DNA from: Anaerolineales bacterium
GTDB lineage: Bacteria; Chloroflexota; Anaerolineae; Anaerolineales; UBA4823
DNA length: 6,244 nt
Assembly (NCBI GenBank): GCA_016932955.1
Contig: JAFGBV010000178.1
Location: 1 to 6,244, forward strand
Reading direction: 5' to 3'
Shown here: positions 1-6,244 of the stretch, one piece after another
How the letters are laid out: every line of letters starts with the position of its first letter
Position numbering within the stretch: position 1 is the stretch's first letter
The notes under the pieces: generated by a model
The model's database searches: none
Seen by the model: only the letters and a program-made list of their open reading frames with translations
Told to the model about the DNA's origin: nothing
Program-made: the position numbers and the translations under genes

Positions 1-2411
1 CGGCAGAGACCTCGTCTGAGGTAGTTGTCGAACGTATCAAACGCAGCCTGGAAACCGCTCCCAACGAGCGCAGCAACGAGAGCCTGCCTTACCTGGAACA
101 CCTGCTCGGCTTGCCTATCTCCGATCCGATGGCAGCCCAGCGAATCAACTACCTTGACGCTGTACAATTGCGCCAGCAGATCTTCCTCGCCGTGCGCAGT
201 TTACTCGTCACGGAATCCCTGGCACGACCGCTGGTCTTGATCCTCGAAGACTTACACTGGGCAGACGAAGCCTCCCTCGACCTGTTACAATTCCTACTCG
301 ATTCCACTCGCCATTCACCACTGCTGATCTTGGGTGTCAGCCGCCCATACGAAGAGAGCAAGTTAGGCGAAGTCGCTGCCTATGCGCAAAAGAACCTCGC
401 CGAAAACTTCTCCATAATCCATCTGCAGTCGCTAACCCCAAACCAGTCGAGTCAGCTCCTGTTGCGCTTGCTGGCGATCCGTGAATTACCTGCTGATCTG
501 CGTGACTATATCGTTCAGCGTGCCAGCGGCGTCCCATTTTACCTGGAGGAAATTCTGCGCATGCTCATCGATGCGGGTGTGTTGCACCGCAAAGCCGGTC
601 AATGGCAGCCGGATCCAGGAGCCACCATCGCCTCGTTGAGCGTGCCCGACAGCCTGCAAAGCCTGATCCTGGCGCGCTTTGATCGGTTGGAGACCACTCA
701 GCGGCGCGTCCTGCAAGCCGCCTGTGTGATCGGCAGACAGTTCAGCCTGCCTGTGCTACGCTCGGTGCTCGCCCCCATGGATGAGACCGATTTCACCACC
801 TGTCTGACCCAGTTGGTGGAGCGTGACTTCATCACCCCCAATCCTGAGACTCCAGAAACTGACTACGATTTTCGCCATGTCATCGTTTCAGATGCCATCT
901 ACAGCACCCTCTTGAGGCGCGACCGGGCCGAATTGCATGGACAGGTAGGCGAAGCCATTGAGCGCACCTATGCAGACCGCATCGACAGCCAGGTGGACTT
1001 GCTGGCGCGCCATTATGCATGGAGCACTCGCAAGGACCGCGCCTTGCACTACCTGATCCTTGCCGGGCAAAAAGCAGCTCGTAGCTATTTGAATTCGCAG
1101 GCGCGCCAATATTTCCAGGATGCCCTCAATCTACTATCCCAGGTCAATCACACCTCTCGTCAAGCCCTCCAAACTCACCAGGGCATAGGAGACCTGTTGG
1201 TGCACAGCGGTGAGTACCCAGCCGCCCGCCAGCATTACCAGACCGCCCTGGATAGGATCTCAGGAGACTCGGACTTCGTAGAAGAGTGCAGCATGCTACA
1301 GCGCATGATCAGCACTGCCTTCGAACGGCAGGGTGACTACGAGAAAGCCCTCAGCCACCTCGCCCAAGCCGAAGAAATATTGCACCAGTGTGTCGATGGC
1401 TGTCCGTCGGAAAAAGCGCATATCTATAACGACCTGGGCTGGATCCACCTGCACCGTGGCAATCCCGAAGAGGCGGAGCGATCGCTCAAACAAGCCCTCG
1501 GCTACGCCAAGGAAAGCCGGCGGGAGGATATCACCGCTTCCATATACAACCGTCTGGGCGGGGTATACTACCAGACCGGTGAACTCGAGCAGGCTCAGGA
1601 CTATGTCTTGCAGAGCCTGCAGGTGCGTAAGCAAATCGGCGATATCGTCGCGGTGGCACGATCGAACAATAACCTGGGTTTGCTGAACTGGCGCATGGGC
1701 AACTGGCAGCAAGCCTTAGAGTACTTCCAACGCAGCATGGAGATGCATGCCACCCTGGGTGACATCGAAGGCACTATCTCGTTGCACAGCAATATGGGCT
1801 TGCTCTTGACCGATATGGGACAGGCAGGGGAAGCCCGCCAGCACCTGGAGCTTGGCTTAGCAGGCGCGATGCAGATCGGCCACAGCTACTTGCAAGGTCT
1901 CTCCTACCACCACCTCAGCCGTCACTATCTGGCAACCCAAGATTGGACCCGGTCACTCGAGTACAGCCGCCAGGCGCTGGAAATCTTCCGTGAGATTGGC
2001 GTTGAAGAATACCTGATTGACCTGTATGCCTCGCTAGGCGAAGCCTGGCTCGGCCTAGAGAATCCCAGCGAAGCCAGCCAGAACACCCAGATTGCACTAG
2101 GATTGTTCCCCACCCTTCCCTCTGGCGAGCAGACCCACTCACTGGAATATGCCCGTGTCCTGCGCCTCTCAGGCAGGCTTGCACACGTCCGCGGCGATTC
2201 CGGCACTGCCAGAGAGTCTTTGCAACGTAGCGCCCTTCTATACAAAGAACTTGGCAGCCCATTAGAGTACGCCCGCACACTGGTGGTGCAGGCAGAATCG
2301 CAAGCCGACCCGGTTGCCAGTCAGGCTAACCGGGCCGAGGCGCGCACTATATTTGAACAGTTTGGTGCTAAGTTGGATGTAAAATATCTAAACGAGTTAG
2401 AAGCTTCCTAG
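1..2411 (+). CDS. STAND-type ATPase / TPR-repeat signalling protein, N-terminus missing
   Basis: The reading frame is open from the left edge (first full codon at 3) to TAG at 2409-2411, giving 802 visible residues. The true start lies upstream; a TTG at 111 is only an internal codon. A Walker B-like strand reading LVLILEDLHWADE sits at about 231-269, so the Walker A loop must be outside the window. Next come the rest of the ATPase domain and a winged-helix-like segment around 640-780 (PDSLQSLILARFDRL, then AACVIGRQF). From about 1020 to 2330 there are roughly ten helical TPR-type repeats, for example the units beginning YNDLGWIHLHRGN, YNRLGGVYYQTGE and NNNLGLLNWRMGN. This order is known from bacterial proteins that couple a class III nucleotide cyclase, a Ser/Thr kinase or a LuxR/SARP output to an ATPase-TPR sensor. 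The end of the protein (RTIFEQFGAKLD) resembles the cyclase-linked type. The output domain is not visible, so the exact function is unknown. It is probably cytoplasmic; I see no membrane segment. Confidence 0.88.
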   Translation, partial: AETSSEVVVERIKRSLETAPNERSNESLPYLEHLLGLPISDPMAAQRINYLDAVQLRQQIFLAVRSLLVTESLARPLVLILEDLHWADEASLDLLQFLLDSTRHSPLLILGVSRPYEESKLGEVAAYAQKNLAENFSIIHLQSLTPNQSSQLLLRLLAIRELPADLRDYIVQRASGVPFYLEEILRMLIDAGVLHRKAGQWQPDPGATIASLSVPDSLQSLILARFDRLETTQRRVLQAACVIGRQFSLPVLRSVLAPMDETDFTTCLTQLVERDFITPNPETPETDYDFRHVIVSDAIYSTLLRRDRAELHGQVGEAIERTYADRIDSQVDLLARHYAWSTRKDRALHYLILAGQKAARSYLNSQARQYFQDALNLLSQVNHTSRQALQTHQGIGDLLVHSGEYPAARQHYQTALDRISGDSDFVEECSMLQRMISTAFERQGDYEKALSHLAQAEEILHQCVDGCPSEKAHIYNDLGWIHLHRGNPEEAERSLKQALGYAKESRREDITASIYNRLGGVYYQTGELEQAQDYVLQSLQVRKQIGDIVAVARSNNNLGLLNWRMGNWQQALEYFQRSMEMHATLGDIEGTISLHSNMGLLLTDMGQAGEARQHLELGLAGAMQIGHSYLQGLSYHHLSRHYLATQDWTRSLEYSRQALEIFREIGVEEYLIDLYASLGEAWLGLENPSEASQNTQIALGLFPTLPSGEQTHSLEYARVLRLSGRLAHVRGDSGTARESLQRSALLYKELGSPLEYARTLVVQAESQADPVASQANRAEARTIFEQFGAKLDVKYLNELEAS

Positions 2412-2412
2412 C

Positions 2413-4179
2413 TCAAGGCTCGTCGATGTAACCGATCGATGTCATCGAGGTGGTTTCATCTGGGCTGACACCTGCCAGGAAATCTTCCACAAAGGACTGC
2501 TCAGCAACGTAGCTGCCTGCCCACGGCTCATTGCCCGACCAGGCGCCATACCCGCCGCTCCAGGCGCCGTAACCGCCTGACCAAGCGCCATATCCGCCGC
2601 TCCATGCCCCGTAGCCTCCCGACCAGGCCCCATACCCACCGCTCCAGGCACCGTAACCGCCTAACCAAATCCCATAGTCGCCACTCCAAGCCCCGTAGCC
2701 TCCCGACCAGGCCCCATACCCGCCGCTCCAGGCTCCATAACCACCATCCCAGGCCCAGAAATTGCCATCCCAGTCCTGGAAGTCACCATGCATGCGAAAA
2801 TCGCCGGTGGTTTCATCATAATAGGCGTATCCTTCGTAATGCTGGTTCTGCCACAAGTCACCATACAGATCCATGCCGACATTGGCTTCGTCGGTGGTGC
2901 CGCTAAAGACAGCGTCATATGCATTCAGACGCCCTGCGCCCTGCTGATAGATACTGTAGAGGGCTTCGGTGGTTTCCATGTCCACCCAGACGAAGGCAGT
3001 GTTCATCAGGCGATATTTCACCTGGTTGTTGTTCAGGTTGGGCTCGTGCGATAATATCAGGGCTGCTGCACCAGAAACCACGGCTGCTGACTGGGAGGTA
3101 CCAGCCAGGCTGTAGTATTGAGGAGGAATGCGATTATCTGGGTAGAGTCGCCCTAAATAGGTGCCGTGGTTCATTGTAGAAACCATGTGCGCACCAGGCG
3201 CCACCAGGTCTGGTTTTACAAAACCATCGAGCGTCGGGCCGGCTGCGGAGAACGGGGTGATATAGTCATCGCCCCAGTCATACACGGTGTAATTATCGGT
3301 AAATGCGCCAACGGTGATCACGTAGGGCACATTACCCGGCACACCGATGGTCATCGGGTCAGGCCCACCATTGCCAGCCGCAGCCACCACCACCAGACCA
3401 GCTGCCCAAGCACGCATCACCGCCCGGTTGAGCGGATCAGCCCAATATGGTGAATGCACCATGGCAACCAACGAGAGGTTCATCACCCGGATGTTATATT
3501 GCTGATGATGGTCAAGAACCCACTGAATGCCCTGGATAACCGTCTCGTAGGTACCATATCCCTCTTCATTCAATACCCGCACCCCCACCAAGGCAACGTC
3601 CGGAGCCATACCATTCGGCTCACCGTCCGTGCCATCCTCCATATTGGCGATGATACCGGCAACATGCGTACCGTGACCGTTTGGATCAAAAGCTTTATGG
3701 TTGCCACTGACAAAATCCACCCAAGCGACGATTTGATGCTTGACGGCCGGGTGTCTGCCGATGCCGGTGTCAACCACCGCAACAGCTACACCTTCCCCCG
3801 TGACGCCTTGGGGCCATACTTCATCCGCACCGGTGACGTCTGGGTAATCCGTGGCCGGGTCCCCGCCATCTCCGCTGGCCTGCACGCCGGCATTGGGCGT
3901 CACAGCCAGAATGCCGTCTGTGGCGCGCAATGTAGCAGCTGCCTGGGGGGTCAGCAATGCCCCGACGCTTTCAATAATAAATAAACGGGAGGTCACATGC
4001 CCCCCGTTGCGTTCGACCAACTCGACCACCTGGTCAACGCTCTTCCCTTGAACGATATAGGATCGGGTTGCTGCAGGCCTCTCAGGTAGATCAACCGCCA
4101 GCGTGCTGAATACAAGCATCAGGATAAGGCCTGCCATGAGCCAGCGTTTGGTTTGAATACGACCAGATCTATTCTTCAT
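2413..4179 (-). CDS. Secreted S8 (subtilisin-like) serine protease with C-terminal YGAWSGG repeats
   Basis: 588 residues when started at the ATG ending at 4179, which has GGAGGA seven bases upstream. An in-frame ATG ten codons earlier (4209) lacks a ribosome site and would put a Cys-rich stretch before the signal peptide. Residues 1-30 form a signal peptide: a basic start (KNRSGRIQTKR), then a hydrophobic core (AGLILMLVFSTLA). Residues 40-100 look like an I9-type propeptide. The catalytic domain spans about 115-425. Catalytic Asp137 is in VAVVDTGIG, His169 in GHGTHVAG, oxyanion Asn270 in AAAGNGG, and the nucleophile Ser362 in AGTSQSAA. The set is complete, so an active endopeptidase acting outside the cytoplasm is likely. 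The serine motif departs from the usual GTSMAAP. Residues 467-550 are tandem heptads, followed by 38 acidic, Ser/Thr-containing residues. No LPXTG motif or C-terminal membrane helix is seen. The role of the repeat tail is unknown; surface attachment or substrate contact is a guess. Confidence 0.95.
   Translation of the reverse strand: MKNRSGRIQTKRWLMAGLILMLVFSTLAVDLPERPAATRSYIVQGKSVDQVVELVERNGGHVTSRLFIIESVGALLTPQAAATLRATDGILAVTPNAGVQASGDGGDPATDYPDVTGADEVWPQGVTGEGVAVAVVDTGIGRHPAVKHQIVAWVDFVSGNHKAFDPNGHGTHVAGIIANMEDGTDGEPNGMAPDVALVGVRVLNEEGYGTYETVIQGIQWVLDHHQQYNIRVMNLSLVAMVHSPYWADPLNRAVMRAWAAGLVVVAAAGNGGPDPMTIGVPGNVPYVITVGAFTDNYTVYDWGDDYITPFSAAGPTLDGFVKPDLVAPGAHMVSTMNHGTYLGRLYPDNRIPPQYYSLAGTSQSAAVVSGAAALILSHEPNLNNNQVKYRLMNTAFVWVDMETTEALYSIYQQGAGRLNAYDAVFSGTTDEANVGMDLYGDLWQNQHYEGYAYYDETTGDFRMHGDFQDWDGNFWAWDGGYGAWSGGYGAWSGGYGAWSGDYGIWLGGYGAWSGGYGAWSGGYGAWSGGYGAWSGGYGAWSGGYGAWSGNEPWAGSYVAEQSFVEDFLAGVSPDETTSMTSIGYIDEP
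2530..2781 (-). repeat. In-frame 21-bp tandem repeat array (ten YGAWSGG heptads plus two decayed heptads)
   Basis: Ten units of 21 bp fill 2530-2739 and encode YGAWSGG with few changes; the fourth in protein order reads YGIWLGG, and the third and tenth end in D and N. Two further heptads in register, FQDWDGN and FWAWDGG (2740-2781), lie on the N-terminal side and look like older, diverged copies. At DNA level the Ser codon alternates between AGY and TCN from unit to unit (unit 4 has TTA Leu in the TCN position). The Tyr codon alternates TAC/TAT apart from unit 1. Units 5-8 (2572-2655) and 1-4 (2656-2739) match at 73 of 84 positions by my count, while adjacent units differ at about 7 of 21. 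Units 2 and 6 are identical. The array therefore grew by 42-bp and 84-bp steps. Confidence 0.95.
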
Positions 4180-4186
4180 GAAAGCA

Positions 4187-4192
4187 TCCTCC
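4187..4192 (-). promoter_or_regulatory. Ribosome binding site of the S8 protease
   Basis: The minus strand reads GGAGGA here, seven bases before the ATG ending at 4179. It decides the start: the upstream in-frame ATG at 4209 lies on the wrong side of this site. Confidence 0.8.
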
Positions 4193-4230
4193 GTGCAACA
4201 TATGCACATATAACCAACAACCCCATGTAT

Positions 4231-4259
4231 AGTTTAGCATAATTAACGAACGATTTCAA
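4231..4259 (-). promoter_or_regulatory. Predicted sigma70-type promoter of the S8 protease
   Basis: On the minus strand, TTGAAA (4259-4254) is followed after exactly 17 bases by TAAACT (4236-4231). A TG one base before the -10 box gives an extended -10 (TGCTAAACT). Transcription would begin near 4224 and leave a leader of about 45 nt carrying the ribosome site. The short inverted repeat ATATG-CA-CATAT at 4200-4211 would lie in this leader. The call rests on consensus match only. Confidence 0.5.
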
Positions 4260-4282
4260 TAAAAATCTCACACCTTGCAAAA

Positions 4283-4301
4283 CTGTCAACTGGCGTTGCA
4301 G
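4283..4301. repeat. Small interrupted inverted repeat in the divergent intergenic region
   Basis: CTG-t-CAAC, a four-base loop TGGC, then GTTG-CAG: seven pairs with one bulged base. It lies just upstream of the predicted -35 box of the protease. It could be part of an operator or chance; there is no T-tract to suggest a terminator. Confidence 0.25.
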
Positions 4302-4351
4302 TCGATTAAAGGACTTTATACCCCACTGAAATATGACAGTACTCACTACCA

Positions 4352-4368
4352 TTAACCCGCCAAGTTAA
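4352..4368. promoter_or_regulatory. Candidate operator: TTAAC-N7-GTTAA inverted repeat
   Basis: A perfect 5+5 inverted repeat with a 7-base centre lies about 65 bases before the first gene of the oxidoreductase operon. A third TTAAC occurs at 4243-4247, inside the spacer of the protease promoter, and TTAACGA is shared between 4243-4249 and 4365-4371. A shared regulator for the divergent genes is possible, but short A/T-rich words recur by chance. For the rightward promoter I see only GATAAT at 4370-4375 as a possible -10, without a convincing -35. Confidence 0.25.
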
Positions 4369-4417
4369 CGATAATGTAGGTTGAATCTATCCAATTTTCC
4401 ACTGAGTTCCAAACCAT

Positions 4418-4423
4418 AGGAGG
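4418..4423 (+). promoter_or_regulatory. Ribosome binding site of the ferredoxin subunit
   Basis: A full AGGAGG lies seven bases before the ATG at 4431. It is the strongest Shine-Dalgarno in the window and fits the first gene of an operon. Confidence 0.85.
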
Positions 4424-4430
4424 TAGTACA

Positions 4431-4703
4431 ATGCCCGTCAAGGGATGGATCGAGGTCAATGAGTTATATTGCAAGGGATGTGAGCTTTGCGTAAGCGAAT
4501 GCCCTCAGCACGTCCTGGCTCTGGACATGGACAGCCTGACGCCCAAGGGCTACCACCCTGTTCACCTGACCGGCGAGGGTTGCACAGGCTGCGGCATCTG
4601 CGCCATCGTCTGCCCAGAAGCAGCCCTCACAGTCTACCGCGAAACCCCGGTTAAATCAGCCAGACCTGTCGCCCAGTCCCCAGCCGTCAAGCCCGCTGGA
4701 TAG
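4431..4703 (+). CDS. 2-oxoacid:ferredoxin oxidoreductase, ferredoxin-like (delta) subunit, two [4Fe-4S]
   Basis: 90 residues, with AGGAGG before the ATG. Two canonical cluster motifs are complete: CKGCELCVSECP at residues 14-25 and CTGCGICAIVCP at 51-62. Each is CxxCxxCxxxCP, eight Cys in all, so two [4Fe-4S] clusters are expected, with the usual crossed ligation in which the last Cys of each motif serves the other cluster. The fold is the small bacterial-type dicluster ferredoxin that serves as the electron-exit subunit of 2-oxoacid oxidoreductases. It carries electrons from the beta-subunit cluster to free ferredoxin. After residue 70 there is a Pro/Ala/Lys tail of about 20 residues with no motif. 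The alpha subunit starts nine bases after the stop, so co-translation and complex formation are very likely. No signal peptide is present; the protein is cytoplasmic. A free ferredoxin is the alternative, but the context argues against it. Confidence 0.92.
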   Translation: MPVKGWIEVNELYCKGCELCVSECPQHVLALDMDSLTPKGYHPVHLTGEGCTGCGICAIVCPEAALTVYRETPVKSARPVAQSPAVKPAG

Positions 4704-4706
4704 GAG
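4702..4706 (+). promoter_or_regulatory. Ribosome binding site of the alpha subunit, overlapping the preceding stop
   Basis: AGGAG at 4702-4706 shares bases with the TAG stop (4701-4703) of the ferredoxin subunit and sits six bases before the ATG at 4713. This arrangement suggests translational coupling of the two genes. Confidence 0.75.
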
Positions 4707-4712
4707 TCCTTT

Positions 4713-5837
4713 ATGACCAAAGAATTACTCGAAGGTAATTTCGCCATGGCTGAGGCGGCTGTGCGCGCAGGCGTCGAAGCCTACTTTGGCTATCCCATTA
4801 CCCCCCAGACAGAAATCCTTGAATGGATGTCACACCGCATGCCCGAACTCGGCAGAGCATTCTTACAGGCCGAAAGTGAAGTGGCTGCGGTCAACATGGT
4901 CTATGGCGCAGCCTGCACCGGCGCGCGGGTGATGAGCTCCTCATCCTCACCTGGAGTTAGCCTTATGATGGAAGGGTTATCCTATATCGCTGGTACCGAA
5001 GTGCCTGCCGTGCTGATCGACGTGGTGCGCGGCGGTCCTGGGCTGGGCAACATTGCCCCCTCCCAGGGCGACTACAACCAGCTTGTGCACGGCGGCGGGC
5101 ACGGCGATTACCGCAACATTGTGCTCTGCCCGGCCTCGGTCCAGGAAGCCATCGATTACACTGTTTTGGCCTTCGATCTGGCTGAGAAATATCGCACTAT
5201 CTGCATGGTCATGGCAGACGGGAGCGTTGGGCAGATGATGGAGCCTGCTGAGCTGCCTGAAATGCGCCTACTGCGCAAGACCACACCCGACTGGGCTGTG
5301 GATGGCGCCAAGGAACGCCCATCTCGGATTCTCACTTCCATCTACATTGATCCTCCTTTCGAAGAACGCTACAATCACAAGCTGATCGAAAAATGGTACC
5401 AGATCGAGGCTAACGAGATTCGCTTCAAAGAATATTACCTGGATGACGCTGAATACGTCGTCATCGGTTTCGGGACTTCCGGACGCATTGCCCTATCTGC
5501 CGTGCGGGCTGCCCGCGCCGAGGGCATCAAGGTGGGTCTCTTCCGTCCTATTACCGTCAGCCCCTTCCCTGCCGCCCAGATCGCTGAGCTGGCAAAACAA
5601 GTCCAGGGCATTTTGGTGGTTGAGATGAACACCGGTCAGATGCTGGAAGATATCCGCAAGGTCACTCGCGACATCTGTCCTATCGAGTTCTTTGCCCGCA
5701 TGGGCGGTATTGTGCCCTTCCCCGACGAGATTTTAGCTGAAATCCAGCGGCTGGCGAAAGAGCCCAAAAACCTTGGCGGTGATCCGCGCTTGCGCTGGCT
5801 GCAGCGCCACCGTGAAGGCATCCTCAGCTTCGCCTGA
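4713..5837 (+). CDS. vorB: 2-oxoacid:ferredoxin oxidoreductase alpha subunit, VorB/KorA type
   Basis: 374 residues, close to the usual length for stand-alone alpha subunits. The N-terminal pyrimidine-binding domain shows [13 protein letters not shown] (8-20), the family motif YPITP (27-31) that lines the substrate pocket, [11 protein letters not shown] (52-62) and SSSSSPG (75-81). The stretch [16 protein letters not shown] (106-121) is typical of VorB (2-oxoisovalerate) type subunits; 2-oxoglutarate KorA proteins usually have RGGPSTG. A transketolase C-terminal-like domain follows at about 245-345 ([13 protein letters not shown], then [12 protein letters not shown]). With the beta subunit it forms the catalytic core that converts a 2-oxoacid plus CoA into acyl-CoA and CO2 while reducing ferredoxin. 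Its own ribosome site overlaps the upstream stop, and the beta gene begins 15 bases downstream. The enzyme class is secure. The substrate is an inference from motif memory, and 2-oxoglutarate remains possible. Confidence 0.93.
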   Translation: MTKELLEGNFAMAEAAVRAGVEAYFGYPITPQTEILEWMSHRMPELGRAFLQAESEVAAVNMVYGAACTGARVMSSSSSPGVSLMMEGLSYIAGTEVPAVLIDVVRGGPGLGNIAPSQGDYNQLVHGGGHGDYRNIVLCPASVQEAIDYTVLAFDLAEKYRTICMVMADGSVGQMMEPAELPEMRLLRKTTPDWAVDGAKERPSRILTSIYIDPPFEERYNHKLIEKWYQIEANEIRFKEYYLDDAEYVVIGFGTSGRIALSAVRAARAEGIKVGLFRPITVSPFPAAQIAELAKQVQGILVVEMNTGQMLEDIRKVTRDICPIEFFARMGGIVPFPDEILAEIQRLAKEPKNLGGDPRLRWLQRHREGILSFA

Positions 5838-5839
5838 TC

Positions 5840-5844
5840 AGGAG
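5840..5844 (+). promoter_or_regulatory. Ribosome binding site of the beta subunit
   Basis: AGGAG lies eight bases before the ATG at 5853. Another ATG at 5848 is only three bases away from the site and in another frame, and it meets TAA after three codons (Met-Val-Trp). Start 5853 is therefore chosen. Confidence 0.7.
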
Positions 5845-5852
5845 ACAATGGT

Positions 5853-6244
5853 ATGGTAACTGACTCAATATCCCAAACCGAAGTACAAACTGTTTATTTA
5901 CGTCCCTCTGCGTTGAAGGATGTGCCAACCCATTACTGCCCGGGCTGCACACACGGCGTAGCCCACCGCCTGATCGCCGAAGTGTTGGAGGAGATGGAGA
6001 TCGTAGACCAGGCCATCGGCGTCGCTCCGGTGGGCTGCTCGGTATTCGCTTATAACTATTTCAACGTTGACTTCGTCGAAGCCGCTCACGGTCGCGCCCC
6101 GGCCATGGCAACCGGGATCAAGCGCGTGCTGCCTGACCGGTACGTCTTCACCTACCAGGGTGATGGGGACCTGGCCTCCATTGGCATGAGTGAGATCATG
6201 CACGTCGCCGGACGCGGTGAGAATATCACCGTTATCTTCATCAA
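5853..6244 (+). CDS. 2-oxoacid:ferredoxin oxidoreductase beta subunit (ThDP-binding), 3' end cut by window
   Basis: 130 codons are visible and the frame runs open through the right edge. HYCPGCTHG at residues 27-35 is the N-terminal Cys pair of the beta-subunit [4Fe-4S] cluster (Cys29, Cys32), and PVGCS gives Cys62 as the likely third ligand. The fourth is expected beyond the window. [14 protein letters not shown] (77-90) and [12 protein letters not shown] (103-114) mark the thiamine-diphosphate site; GDGD begins the Mg/diphosphate-binding motif, with its distal Asn probably just past the edge. This subunit holds the cofactor that decarboxylates the 2-oxoacid and passes electrons through its cluster to the ferredoxin subunit. 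The residues before Cys29 form an extension with no visible motif. The gene follows the alpha gene by 15 bases in the same operon. By analogy it would be called vorA or korB; I leave the symbol blank because naming differs between families. Confidence 0.92.
   Translation, partial: MVTDSISQTEVQTVYLRPSALKDVPTHYCPGCTHGVAHRLIAEVLEEMEIVDQAIGVAPVGCSVFAYNYFNVDFVEAAHGRAPAMATGIKRVLPDRYVFTYQGDGDLASIGMSEIMHVAGRGENITVIFI

Noticed and set aside
1296..1712. Open frame of 138 codons on the - strand within the TPR region
   Set aside because: It lies opposite clear TPR coding sequence and shows no family motif; the same holds for the frames at 1915-2280.
2423..2448. Inverted repeat as terminator for the convergent genes
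   Set aside because: The six-base stem has a 14-base loop and no T-run on either strand, and it sits inside the protease coding sequence.
2530..2739. CRISPR-like direct repeats
   Set aside because: Units are 21 bp, contiguous, without spacers, and stay in frame with a clear protein repeat in the protease.
2604..2906. Arg/His/Ser-rich open frame on the + strand opposite the repeat array
   Set aside because: Its composition is a by-product of the C-rich complement of the repeats; no ribosome site supports it.
3454..3984. Open frame of 176 codons on the + strand opposite the protease
   Set aside because: It is antisense to the conserved catalytic domain, has no recognisable motif, and its protein looks like a random translation of the other strand.
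4180..4209. Upstream ATG giving a 598-residue protease
   Set aside because: It would add Cys-rich residues before the signal peptide, and the GGAGGA site lies downstream of it, directly serving the ATG ending at 4179.
4370..4375. GATAAT as the -10 box of the oxidoreductase operon
   Set aside because: No acceptable -35 is found 16-18 bases upstream, so I do not call a promoter there.

Overview
The window looks like bacterial chromosome from an anaerobic, metagenome-type lineage. Gene content and style suggest Chloroflexota, perhaps Anaerolineae: a very long STAND-type ATPase with TPR repeats, a secreted subtilase with an aromatic/glycine tandem-repeat tail, and a ferredoxin-dependent 2-oxoacid oxidoreductase operon. 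This placement is inferred from gene families only. No rRNA or other marker gene is present. I see no RNA gene, insertion sequence or CRISPR array.

Layout: (1) Positions 1-2411 (+) hold the 3' part, 802 codons, of a large signalling protein. It shows the end of an AAA/NACHT-like ATPase domain, a winged-helix-like linker and about ten TPRs. The N-terminus lies upstream of the window. (2) Positions 2413-4179 (-) hold a complete secreted S8 (subtilisin-like) serine protease of 588 residues. It has an intact Asp/His/Asn/Ser set and a C-terminal array of ten YGAWSGG heptads preceded by two decayed heptads. Its stop codon is one base from the stop of gene 1, so the two genes converge head-on with no room for an intergenic terminator. 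(3) Positions 4180-4430 are a divergent control region. It has a good sigma70-like promoter and Shine-Dalgarno for the protease, a strong Shine-Dalgarno for the rightward operon, and two small inverted repeats. (4) Positions 4431-6244 (+) are a tightly packed operon for a 2-oxoacid:ferredoxin oxidoreductase of the VorB/KorA type: an 8-Cys two-[4Fe-4S] ferredoxin subunit, the alpha subunit, and the start of the thiamine-diphosphate-binding beta subunit, cut by the window end. A gamma subunit would be expected just downstream.

How the genes work together: the three operon genes encode subunits of one cytoplasmic enzyme. It should oxidatively decarboxylate a 2-oxoacid (branched-chain or 2-oxoglutarate) to an acyl-CoA and pass electrons to ferredoxin, or run in reverse. 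The protease could release peptides outside the cell whose amino acids become 2-oxoacids, but nothing in the sequence links its regulation to the operon. The most striking signal is the hierarchical structure of the protease repeat. The 21-bp units alternate in Ser and Tyr codon choice, giving a 42-bp period, and match best at an 84-bp offset, which records stepwise duplication.
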